Under the pieces are notes generated by a model. That model searched no databases and was not told where the DNA came from. It worked only from the letters and a program-made list of their open reading frames with translations. Below are positions 17,860 to 25,317 of a stretch of DNA of 36,809 nucleotides, piece after piece. Position numbers and translations under genes: made by a program. This stretch comes from Paludibacteraceae bacterium (GTDB lineage: Bacteria; Bacteroidota; Bacteroidia; Bacteroidales; Paludibacteraceae). Each line of letters begins with the position of its first letter. Positions within the stretch are counted from its first letter, which is position 1. The DNA is taken from the NCBI GenBank assembly GCA_017457295.1, contig JAFTHS010000038.1:1-36809 (forward strand), given 5' to 3'.

Positions 17860-18348
17860 ATGCTCAATCTTATCGTAGCTATTGCTGAAAACAATGCCAT
17901 TGGCAAAGCAGGTGATTTGCTCTGCCATATGCCAAGTGACTTACAATACTTCAAACGCCAAACTTCTGGTTGCACGGTCATCATGGGGGAGCGCACTTTC
18001 TTCTCGCTGCCCAAGCATCCACTGCCTAATCGCCGCAATATTGTGCTTTCCGACCGCGCTGACTTCACCTTTGATAATACAGAGGTGGTACACTCTATTC
18101 CAGAGGCACAGGCAGCCGTTGCGCCTGATGAGCAAGCATTTATCATTGGCGGTGGAATGGTATATCGCCAGTTTCTACCTCTGGTAGATAAACTTTATAT
18201 CACCCACATTCACCATTCGTGGGAAGATGCCGATACATTCTTCCCTGAGATTGATCCTGCGCTCTGGCAATGCGTGAGCGAGGAGCATCACGAAGCAGAC
18301 GAGAAGAATCCTTATCCATATACTTTCGCTGTATATACTAAGAAGTGA
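17860..18348 (+). CDS. folA: Dihydrofolate reductase
   Basis: It reduces dihydrofolate to tetrahydrofolate with NADPH, closing the cycle opened by ThyA just upstream. The 162 residues start MLNLIVAIAENNAIGKAGDLL and have the catalytic acid at Asp27. They continue with the NADPH-binding VIMGERTFFSLP and LPNRRNIVLSD segments and the FIIGGGMVYRQFLP motif. Residue 22, usually Trp, is Cys here (LLCHMPSDL), a substitution I believe occurs in other Bacteroidetes. It is the last gene of the plus-strand run; an 11-bp tandem repeat array and a hairpin follow. Confidence 0.97.
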   Translation: MLNLIVAIAENNAIGKAGDLLCHMPSDLQYFKRQTSGCTVIMGERTFFSLPKHPLPNRRNIVLSDRADFTFDNTEVVHSIPEAQAAVAPDEQAFIIGGGMVYRQFLPLVDKLYITHIHHSWEDADTFFPEIDPALWQCVSEEHHEADEKNPYPYTFAVYTKK

Positions 18349-18364
18349 TTTTTTCCCTCTCGCA

Positions 18365-18408
18365 CCGCACAATAACCGTACAATAACCGTACTATTACCG
18401 CACAATTC
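18365..18408. repeat. Four-unit 11-bp tandem repeat array
   Basis: Four consecutive 11-bp units start with CCG: CCGCACAATAA (18365), CCGTACAATAA (18376), CCGTACTATTA (18387) and CCGCACAATTC (18398). The array begins 17 bp after the folA stop, between convergent genes. The core CGCACAAT is shared, in the opposite orientation, with the array at 25173-25227. Confidence 0.85.
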
Positions 18409-18449
18409 GTGGCGGTTATAATACCCCGAAGAAACAAATAACTATAAAA

Positions 18450-18477
18450 CAAGTGCGGGCACTTCTGTCCGCACTTG
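18450..18477 (-). terminator. Terminator hairpin after the LRR gene
   Basis: CAAGTGCGG (18450-18458) pairs with CCGCACTTG (18469-18477), a 9-bp GC-rich stem with a 10-nt loop. On the minus strand it is followed by TTTTAT, so it most likely ends the LRR gene (stop at 18542), and perhaps folA from the other side. Confidence 0.7.
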
Positions 18478-18541
18478 CTCTCTAAACTATAACGGCTTTA
18501 CCGCGTTCTGTAGGCGCTACGTGCCATTCTCTAAACAAAGA

Positions 18542-21500
18542 TTACATCTCTTGTCCCATCACGCTGTAGGTCTTACCTTCGCGAAGGATTAGCAATTGAC
18601 CATCACGAACAATCTTCTGTACGTTAGACCCATTAGCTACAGTATTTTCCACCGAAGTAGGAGCGTTGCTCTTGCCTTGGATATTAAATTCTTTCCAATA
18701 TGGATCGTTTTTGTATGTATCTACCACTTCATCTGGAACATATACTGGAATTTGGCGGTCAACGTCAAAGAATGTTTTAGCATGAATAGCAGGAGGTGTC
18801 ATTGCTTTTACCGTCATCTTCTTCAACTTACCACAAAGAGCAAAACCATTATCTGCAACTTGTTGCATTGTACTTGGTAAAGTAAGTTCGTTGAGATAGG
18901 TGCAACCATAGAAAGCGGCATGCCCAATCTCTGTAACACCCTCAGGAATAACAATATTGGTCAACTCATGGTTGTTGTAGAATGCCCAATTGCCGATTCT
19001 GGATAATTCACCATCTTCTGCAAATGTAATAGAAGAAAGCATACGGCAGTTCTCGAATGCGCGGTCATCAATCTCAACAACACTAGCAGGAATTACAATT
19101 GATTGTAAGTTAACACATTCTGCTACAGCCATGTATGGGATTTTCTCCAATTGAGCAGGTAGAACTAATGAGTCTAGTTTGTAACAATTCTCGAATGCTT
19201 CTTCTGCCAACGTAGTACTAGTTGAAGCAGACAAATCAATGTGCTTAATGTTACGATGGTTGTGGTTGATGAAATCAAAAGTAAGAGGATGCAATTCATC
19301 TCCACTAATGATAGTTAATGACTCTAAAATATTTGTAAAGTATGGCATTTCTTCGCCAACAATTTCTGCGTATTCTTCATCAATTGCACCAAAGAAATCG
19401 GCAGGAGCAATAAGTGTTTTCAGTTTATAACATTGACCAATAATCCACATTGAATAATTGTAAGAAACCCAACCGTATTGGTCCACATATACAAAATCAA
19501 CAGAGCTAGGAATAGATAAGTATGTTAGTTCAGAGCAACCAGCGAATGCCCCTGTACCTAAATACGTAACACCGTCAGGAATGGAAACTGAAGTGATAGA
19601 AGAGCATCCCTCAAATGCATAATTTCCAACATGAGTTAATCCTACAGGAAGATTGATTGAAGAAAGTACAGAGCAATAAGCAAAAGCATAATCATTTATT
19701 GTTGTAACCGTAGAAGGAATGGCAATAGAAACGAGAGAGTTGCAATTGCGGAAAGCATAACTACCTATGCTGGTTAACCCTTCAGGAAGTACCACTTTCG
19801 TTATTTCAGGTGCATATGCAGCCCAAGGTCCTCCTTCGTAGATGTAGTCGTACATATCTCCTGTTCCTGTAATGGTAAGAGTGGTCGTTAGAGGATCATA
19901 TTCCCAAGTGAGACTATCACCACATTGATCAAATCTTGCAAATTTAGCAACTATAGTAGTGTCGGAATGTAGTATATAAAAGTCTAAGTAAAGACATTGG
20001 TCCATATTACCATTGCTCCATCCCATAAACATATATTCTTCATTATTAGTATATACACAGCAATTAATACTAGGATGACATTCCGAAAAATCTGGTACTA
20101 TCATTTCTTCACCATAGCCTCCAACTATATATTCATAATTTTCTAAGTATCCACCTTCTTCAGCAACAATGCGAACAGAATATGTAGCTACATCGAAGCG
20201 AGAAGTAATAACTGTATCAGACGTAACAACGATAGAACGCCATTGTTCCATCTCTCCATCACTCCATCCTAACCATGTACCACAACCCGATTCTTCAGAG
20301 AAATCAACTGTAGTTCCCTCATATGCTATAAATTCAATATTCTCCCCCCACATTTCTTCATATCCCCAGCGACCATTCCATGATGCGTGGAGATTATTTC
20401 CTTTAAGTGTTACGTTATAAGTAGGTTTCTCGACATATTGAGACTTAATTACAGTATCTTGAGTAATAATGATCGTACGAGGGTTTTCTGTAATGCCATC
20501 GCTCCATTGGCTGAATGAAGCAAACTCAGAAAGATAATCTTCAACTGTTATTTTTGTTCCATCATATACTGTAAATTCTATTGACTCACCAGTCATTTCT
20601 TCATATCCCCAACGACCGTCCCAATATGCGCGGAGATTATATCCTTCGAGTCTTACATTATAACTAGGTTTCTCAATATAATGAGCGATGATAGTAGTAT
20701 CTTGAGTAAGGGTCAGCGTACGAGGATTGTCTGTATTGCCATCGCTCCATTGGCTGAATGAAACAAACTCATTAGCCCCATATGCTTCAATGGTTACACT
20801 TCCTGTTTCACAAACTGATTCAATAACGTGAACATATGTTCCGGCCGCATCAGTAGCAAGACTTAATCTATGATTCACTCCTACCAAAGTAGGGGGGTAA
20901 CCTTCCACGCTGTTAAAAAAGTTTTCTAATGCGGAACAAGGAACACAAATGGATGCATCTGGGTGAAACGCACCATTATATCCTGAAGGAGGAATTGTTC
21001 CCTCTATAACTACACTTCCATAAAATTCAGAAAAAGCACCTTCTCCTATATACGATATGCTACTTGGAATAGTTAGTGCAACATGAGATTGTATTCCTGA
21101 AAAAGCATAAGGAGCAATGCCTGTTACTTGATAGGTAGTTTGTTCAAGATTTGATTCGTCTGTACAAACTATATTTTGCCATCCTAATACGCGTATATAA
21201 ATAACTTGATTATCAACACCGACATACACATCACCGCCCTCGTATTCTCTCCATACATCGCCTTTAACAAAGTCTAAATCATAAGCTTGATAATCCCAAG
21301 TCCAACTACCATCTGCATTTGCGGGCACAATTTTGAATCTTGGATTATCACTTGACTCATCTCCTTTCCAATCAAAAGTACCTGCATACCAGGTATCTGT
21401 ACCATCCACTTTGTTAATCCATTGACCATTTGCACCTGCAGGTCCTTCAGACCATGTAGTAATAGTACCTGGAATTGCAATACCCATACCCTCGCAAAGA

Positions 21501-21757
21501 GGTTGTGGAACCTGTACACAAATTGTCACTTTCCCCGCGCCAGGATTAGGCAAATCAGGTAATGCTGCGTTTGGAAAAGCAGGACCATTCACTTCTGATG
21601 GGATTTCTAAAACATTGTCATACCAATTGTACCCCACAACTTCTACGGTTGATTCACTAGTAACCGCGTAGCGAAGCCCATCGCCTGCTTCGAATTCTTG
21701 TGCCCAAAGGGCAGACGTGGCAAAGAGTGCCACGAAAAGAATGAAAAACTTTCTCAT
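18542..21757 (-). CDS. Secreted BspA-type leucine-rich repeat protein with T9SS-like C-terminal tail
   Basis: The 1071-residue precursor has a signal peptide (MRKFFILFVALFATSALWA). A first region (about 55-200) resembles a beta-sandwich carbohydrate-binding module (VQVPQPLCEGM..., many Trp/Tyr). Next come InlB-B-like modules (about 305-600) with repeated FSQWSDG.T.NPRT...T.DT...A.Y, including an 81-residue tandem duplication (nucleotide period 243 bp, near 20351 and 20594). BspA-type LRR_5 repeats follow (about 615-1030; LTSIGSYAFRNC, AIPSTVTTINDYAF and similar). The end, VQKIVRDGQLLILREGKTY through GQEM, looks like the short T9SS type A sorting domain of Bacteroidales. It is probably a surface adhesin or glycan-binding protein. 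It is preceded by the structured RNA at 21820-22156. Confidence 0.88.
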   Translation of the reverse strand: MRKFFILFVALFATSALWAQEFEAGDGLRYAVTSESTVEVVGYNWYDNVLEIPSEVNGPAFPNAALPDLPNPGAGKVTICVQVPQPLCEGMGIAIPGTITTWSEGPAGANGQWINKVDGTDTWYAGTFDWKGDESSDNPRFKIVPANADGSWTWDYQAYDLDFVKGDVWREYEGGDVYVGVDNQVIYIRVLGWQNIVCTDESNLEQTTYQVTGIAPYAFSGIQSHVALTIPSSISYIGEGAFSEFYGSVVIEGTIPPSGYNGAFHPDASICVPCSALENFFNSVEGYPPTLVGVNHRLSLATDAAGTYVHVIESVCETGSVTIEAYGANEFVSFSQWSDGNTDNPRTLTLTQDTTIIAHYIEKPSYNVRLEGYNLRAYWDGRWGYEEMTGESIEFTVYDGTKITVEDYLSEFASFSQWSDGITENPRTIIITQDTVIKSQYVEKPTYNVTLKGNNLHASWNGRWGYEEMWGENIEFIAYEGTTVDFSEESGCGTWLGWSDGEMEQWRSIVVTSDTVITSRFDVATYSVRIVAEEGGYLENYEYIVGGYGEEMIVPDFSECHPSINCCVYTNNEEYMFMGWSNGNMDQCLYLDFYILHSDTTIVAKFARFDQCGDSLTWEYDPLTTTLTITGTGDMYDYIYEGGPWAAYAPEITKVVLPEGLTSIGSYAFRNCNSLVSIAIPSTVTTINDYAFAYCSVLSSINLPVGLTHVGNYAFEGCSSITSVSIPDGVTYLGTGAFAGCSELTYLSIPSSVDFVYVDQYGWVSYNYSMWIIGQCYKLKTLIAPADFFGAIDEEYAEIVGEEMPYFTNILESLTIISGDELHPLTFDFINHNHRNIKHIDLSASTSTTLAEEAFENCYKLDSLVLPAQLEKIPYMAVAECVNLQSIVIPASVVEIDDRAFENCRMLSSITFAEDGELSRIGNWAFYNNHELTNIVIPEGVTEIGHAAFYGCTYLNELTLPSTMQQVADNGFALCGKLKKMTVKAMTPPAIHAKTFFDVDRQIPVYVPDEVVDTYKNDPYWKEFNIQGKSNAPTSVENTVANGSNVQKIVRDGQLLILREGKTYSVMGQEM

Positions 21758-21819
21758 ACTCTTTAATTGTAATGGTTAATATTGTTGTTAATTGTTGTAT
21801 TTTGTAGGCATATAGACAC

Positions 21820-21866
21820 AAAAAAGCGCAGACCTCCGTTGATTATTCACCAATAGAGGTCTTCGC
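21820..21866 (-). terminator. Intrinsic terminator at the end of the structured RNA
   Basis: On the minus strand GCGAAGACCTC (complement of 21856-21866) pairs with GAGGTCTGCGC (complement of 21826-21836), an 11-bp stem with one mismatch, then six T (21825-21820). It lies 62 bp upstream of the LRR start codon, so it either ends a separate RNA or works as an attenuator. Confidence 0.85.
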
Positions 21867-22156
21867 ATTACCCAAACAGTCAAATAAACAACAGGAAACC
21901 TACGCTGGTATGAAAACACACTACACCCAATTGAGATGTAGTATGGATATAATCATACCCATAGGCATCTATTGAATACTTTGATTTTGACTGTTTTTGT
22001 TTGAAAAGTTGCGAAGTTTTCTATTGGTCAAACGCAAAGCGTCAATAAACGCTATCAATATGTCCGAACCTACCCTGTTGAGCACTCAAGATACCCTAGA
22101 GATACACAATTGCGAAACACTTTCCGCAGGACATATATCCCTCCAGCGTAGGAATC
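21820..22156 (-). ncRNA. Unassigned structured RNA or long regulatory leader, about 335 nt
   Basis: The unit starts at a consensus promoter (22162-22192) and ends at an intrinsic terminator (21820-21866), and I find no plausible gene in it. Helices, in plus-strand coordinates: closing helix 21899-21908 with 22143-22152 (10 bp, CCTACGCTGG); 22058-22065 with 22129-22136 (8 bp), stacked on hairpin 22111-22128; hairpin 22038-22053; hairpin 21920-21942; helix 21909-21912 with 21954-21957; and an 11-bp helix 21874-21884 with 21986-21996 (AAACAGTCAAA) that crosses the closing helix, a pseudoknot. It lacks the RNase P conserved core and any tRNA-like end of tmRNA. It could be a free RNA or the attenuating leader of the LRR gene, since no other promoter is seen for that gene. 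Confidence 0.65.
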
Positions 22157-22161
22157 GGCAG

Positions 22162-22192
22162 CAAAGGTACAGATTTTTTTCGAATTGAGCAA
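22162..22192 (-). promoter_or_regulatory. Promoter of the structured RNA
   Basis: On the minus strand TTG (complement of 22190-22192), 20 bp, TACCTTTG (complement of 22162-22169). The start is expected near 22156, just before the closing helix of the RNA. Confidence 0.82.
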
Positions 22193-22209
22193 GAAAAGCA
22201 GATAATATT

Positions 22210-22240
22210 TTGTATATTTCCCAAAAAAGTAGTACCTTTG
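22210..22240 (+). promoter_or_regulatory. Promoter of the S9 peptidase gene
   Basis: TTG at 22210-22212, 20 bp, TACCTTTG at 22233-22240. The expected start near 22246 leaves a leader of about 22 nt before the ATG at 22268. It is divergent from the structured-RNA promoter 18 bp away. Confidence 0.82.
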
Positions 22241-22267
22241 CGAAAGATTTAGATAACTACAACAACT

Positions 22268-24364
22268 ATGCGAAAATTGATTTTTATGGCTACACTTGCC
22301 CTATTGGCTGCCTCTTGTCAAACGAAAGAGGATACCACTAAAGCACCTATTACCAAACCACAAATCACTATCGAAGGTGGTCGTTTTACTCCTGAAGCTC
22401 TTTGGGCTATGGGACGAATCAACTCCGTTTTGCCCAACGAATCAACCAACCTACTTGCCTATACCGTCAGCTACTACAGTGTAGAGGAAAACCGCTCTAC
22501 CTCGTGGATTCGCGTAGCAAAAGAAACGGAGAATGGAAAACTAGAAACACAAAGCGAATGGGTAGGATACGAACCAGCATGGTGGAATGACAAAATCGCA
22601 TATCTCAACGCAGGCAAACTATATATTAAAGGAGATAAGAAAGACATTGCTCTTCAAGGGTTTGACAAAGACATTGACGGATTTCTAATTTCGCCACAAG
22701 GAGACAGAATCATCCTTATTGCCCAGGTGAAAACCGTAGCATCTACTTTAGACAAGCACCCCGACTTGCCTTTGGCTTCGGGGCGTGTGGTAGATGACCT
22801 GATGTACAAGCATTGGGATGAATGGACAGAGACGGCCCCACATCCTTTTGTGGGAGATCTTACATTCAATGGTAAATCGTTGGTAGTAAACAATTTGGTG
22901 GATATTCTAGATTCCACTCCCTACGAATCTCCTATGAAACCTTTTGGCGGTGTCGAGCAATTGGCTTGGAGTCCAGATGGCAAACAAATAGCATACACCT
23001 GCCGCAAGAAAGTGGGATTAGACTATGCGGTTTCCACCAATTCCGATATTTATCTCTACGATATTGCTACAGCCACACATAGCAATATCACGAAAGCCAA
23101 CAAGGGATATGACACCAATCCTTCTTACTCTCCTAATGGTCAATACATAGCTTGGCAATCGATGGAGCGCGATGGATACGAGAGCGATGAGAATAGACTG
23201 ATGATTCACAATCTTGCTACAGGCGAGCAAATCTACTTGAGCAAAGGGCTCAACACCAATGTCGATTCCTACTATTGGAAAGACGACAACACGCTCGTTT
23301 TCAGTGCCGTATGGCATGGAACCTCTATGCTCTATGAGATAAACATTGAGGGGTTGAAAAGTATTGAAGATTCTAAAAGTTTTGAGGGTGATTTTGAGTG
23401 CCTCACGACGGGGCAATACGATTATGTGCCTGCTGCTAACGTTGGCAACACCTACTATTGTTTGCGCCATTCAATGCGTGAGGCCAACGAGATTTTCCGT
23501 TTCTGCAAAGGGGAAGCCCCTGTGCAAATCAGCCATGAGAACGACAATATCTACTCACAGATAGAAATGGGTACAGTAGTGCCACGTTGGCAAAAGACCA
23601 CCGACAACAAAGATATGCTCACGTGGGTGATTTATCCTCCTCATTTCGATCCAAACAAGAAATACCCTACTCTGCTCTATTGTGAAGGTGGCCCTCAATC
23701 TCCAGTAAGCCAGTTCTGGAGTTTCCGTTGGAATTTCATGATGATGGCAGCCAACGATTATATAGTCGTTGCGCCTAACCGTCGTGGTTTACCTGGTTTC
23801 GGAAACGAATGGAACGAGCAAATCAGCGGTGATTATGGTGGACAATGCATGAAGGACTATCTATCGGCTATCGATGAGTTTGTGGCTAACGAGCCATATG
23901 TGGATAAAGACCATTTGGGTTGCGTAGGAGCCTCGTTTGGAGGTTTTAGTGTGTATTGGTTGGCGGGTCATCACGAAAAACGCTTCAAGGCGTTTATCGC
24001 CCACGATGGTATCTTCAATATGGAGATGCAATACCTAGAAACAGAAGAAAAATGGTTTGCTAATTGGGATATGGGTGGCGCATATTGGGATAAAAAGAAC
24101 AAGATTGCGCAACGCACCTTTGCCAACTCGCCACACTTGTTTGTAGATAAGTGGGATACTCCTATTCTCTGTATCCACGGCGAGAAAGATTATCGTATCC
24201 TTGCCAATCAAGGAATGGCAGCTTTTGATGCTGCCAAGATGCGTGGTGTACCTGCACAACTATTGATTTTCCCAGACGAAAACCACTGGGTACTCAAGCC
24301 ACAAAATGGAATACTTTGGCAGCGCACTTTCTTCTCTTGGCTCGACAAGTGGCTCAAAGAATAA
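22268..24364 (+). CDS. S9 family serine peptidase, DPP5/acylaminoacyl-peptidase-like
   Basis: The 698-residue protein has a lipoprotein-type signal (LLAASC, Cys17). An N-terminal beta-propeller region (about 40-420; LAWSPDGKQIAYTCR, NPSYSPNGQYIAW) is followed by an alpha/beta-hydrolase domain. The catalytic triad is readable as Ser556 in GASFGGF, Asp641 in HGEKDYR and His673 in DENHWVLK. Family S9 enzymes cut short peptides, often dipeptides from the N-terminus. The length and the GGPQSPVSQFWSFRWNF segment best fit the DPP5-like group of Bacteroidales, which feed on peptides. A lipid anchor would place it in the periplasm or outer membrane. It has its own promoter; fabG follows at 59 bp. Confidence 0.87.
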   Translation: MRKLIFMATLALLAASCQTKEDTTKAPITKPQITIEGGRFTPEALWAMGRINSVLPNESTNLLAYTVSYYSVEENRSTSWIRVAKETENGKLETQSEWVGYEPAWWNDKIAYLNAGKLYIKGDKKDIALQGFDKDIDGFLISPQGDRIILIAQVKTVASTLDKHPDLPLASGRVVDDLMYKHWDEWTETAPHPFVGDLTFNGKSLVVNNLVDILDSTPYESPMKPFGGVEQLAWSPDGKQIAYTCRKKVGLDYAVSTNSDIYLYDIATATHSNITKANKGYDTNPSYSPNGQYIAWQSMERDGYESDENRLMIHNLATGEQIYLSKGLNTNVDSYYWKDDNTLVFSAVWHGTSMLYEINIEGLKSIEDSKSFEGDFECLTTGQYDYVPAANVGNTYYCLRHSMREANEIFRFCKGEAPVQISHENDNIYSQIEMGTVVPRWQKTTDNKDMLTWVIYPPHFDPNKKYPTLLYCEGGPQSPVSQFWSFRWNFMMMAANDYIVVAPNRRGLPGFGNEWNEQISGDYGGQCMKDYLSAIDEFVANEPYVDKDHLGCVGASFGGFSVYWLAGHHEKRFKAFIAHDGIFNMEMQYLETEEKWFANWDMGGAYWDKKNKIAQRTFANSPHLFVDKWDTPILCIHGEKDYRILANQGMAAFDAAKMRGVPAQLLIFPDENHWVLKPQNGILWQRTFFSWLDKWLKE

Positions 24365-24423
24365 GCAATATTAACGAAAACAACATATACATAATAAAAA
24401 TATATACATTCATATAACATAAG

Positions 24424-25167
24424 ATGATAAACTTACAAGGAAAATCAGCTTTAATCACAGGCGCATCGCGCGGTATAGGTCGCACTATTGCCCTACTATA
24501 TGCTGAATATGGTTGCGATATTGCATTCACCTACATATACGAAGATCAAGAAGCAGCGAAGTTGACCAAAGAACTTCAATCAAAGGGAGTAAAAGTGCTA
24601 TGCATTAATAGCGATGCAGCAGATTTTGAGTCGGCTCACGCAGTTGTAGAGCAAGTGATTACCGAGTTCGGTAAACTTGACATTCTAGTATGCAATGCGG
24701 GCATTGCTCAAGATACATTGCTCATGCGTATGTCGGAGCAGCAATGGGATAATGTATTGAATGTCAATCTGAAATCAGTGTTCAACTATTGTCATGCAGC
24801 TACTCCACAAATGATACGTCAACGTAGTGGCTCTATCATAGCCATGTCATCTGTAGTAGGTATTGGTGGTAATGCTGGACAAGCCAACTATGCTGCTTCT
24901 AAAGCAGGTATCATTGGATTTATCAAATCGCTGAGTAAAGAACTTGGTAGCCGTAATATCCGTGCTAATGCTATTGCTCCAGGTTTTATTCTTACCGACA
25001 TGACGCTTGCTTTGCCTGAAACTACGCGTGCAGAAATGGTAAAGATGGTTCCTATGCGCCGCTGTGGAGAACCCGAAGAAGTAGCCAAAGTAGCACTGTT
25101 CTTAGCATCTGATTTGTCATCCTACGTATCGGGACAGGTGATTTCCGTTAATGGTGCGATGGGATGA
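24424..25167 (+). CDS. fabG: 3-oxoacyl-ACP reductase
   Basis: It reduces 3-oxoacyl-ACP to 3-hydroxyacyl-ACP with NADPH in fatty acid elongation. The 247 residues are of normal length. They show the short-chain dehydrogenase cofactor motif TGASRGIG (residues 12-19), the NAG motif in VCNAGIAQD, and the catalytic Ser143, Tyr156 and Lys160 in MSSVVGIGGNAGQANYAASK. The C-terminus YVSGQVISVNGAMG is typical of FabG. Other short-chain dehydrogenases are possible, but the whole pattern fits FabG well. No consensus promoter is visible in the 59-bp gap before it, so it may be read from the peptidase promoter. An 11-bp repeat array starts 6 bp after the stop. Confidence 0.92.
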   Translation: MINLQGKSALITGASRGIGRTIALLYAEYGCDIAFTYIYEDQEAAKLTKELQSKGVKVLCINSDAADFESAHAVVEQVITEFGKLDILVCNAGIAQDTLLMRMSEQQWDNVLNVNLKSVFNYCHAATPQMIRQRSGSIIAMSSVVGIGGNAGQANYAASKAGIIGFIKSLSKELGSRNIRANAIAPGFILTDMTLALPETTRAEMVKMVPMRRCGEPEEVAKVALFLASDLSSYVSGQVISVNGAMG

Positions 25168-25172
25168 GCACA

Positions 25173-25227
25173 ATAGTGCGTGTATTGTCCGTGTATTGTG
25201 CGTCTATTGTGCGTGAATAGTGCGTAA
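25173..25227. repeat. Five-unit 11-bp tandem repeat array
   Basis: Five 11-bp units run head to tail: ATAGTGCGTGT (25173), ATTGTCCGTGT (25184), ATTGTGCGTCT (25195), ATTGTGCGTGA (25206) and ATAGTGCGTAA (25217). The array begins right after fabG, between convergent genes. Its core ATTGTGCG is the complement of CGCACAAT found in the array at 18365-18408. Confidence 0.87.
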
Positions 25228-25245
25228 AAAGCAGCAAAATAATGA

Positions 25246-25283
25246 AATAAAGAGGGTGTGTCAATTGACACACCCTCTTTATT
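25246..25283. terminator. Bidirectional terminator between fabG and nrdJ
   Basis: A perfect 38-bp palindrome (arms 25246-25264 and 25265-25283) with a GC-rich middle GAGGGTGTGTC and AT-rich ends that give T-rich runs on both strands. It lies between convergent genes. Confidence 0.92.
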
Positions 25284-25317
25284 AGAAATATATAATTCTT
25301 TTGCCGAAAGCAGCAGA

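Noticed and set aside
18365-18408. Possible CRISPR array
   Set aside because: Units are 11 bp and contiguous with no spacers; the same holds for 25173-25227.
21820-22156. RNase P RNA or tmRNA
   Set aside because: The RNase P core (GAGGAAAGTCC and the matching distal region) is absent, and there is no tRNA-like acceptor/T arm or tag reading frame as in tmRNA. A formal covariance-model search is still needed.
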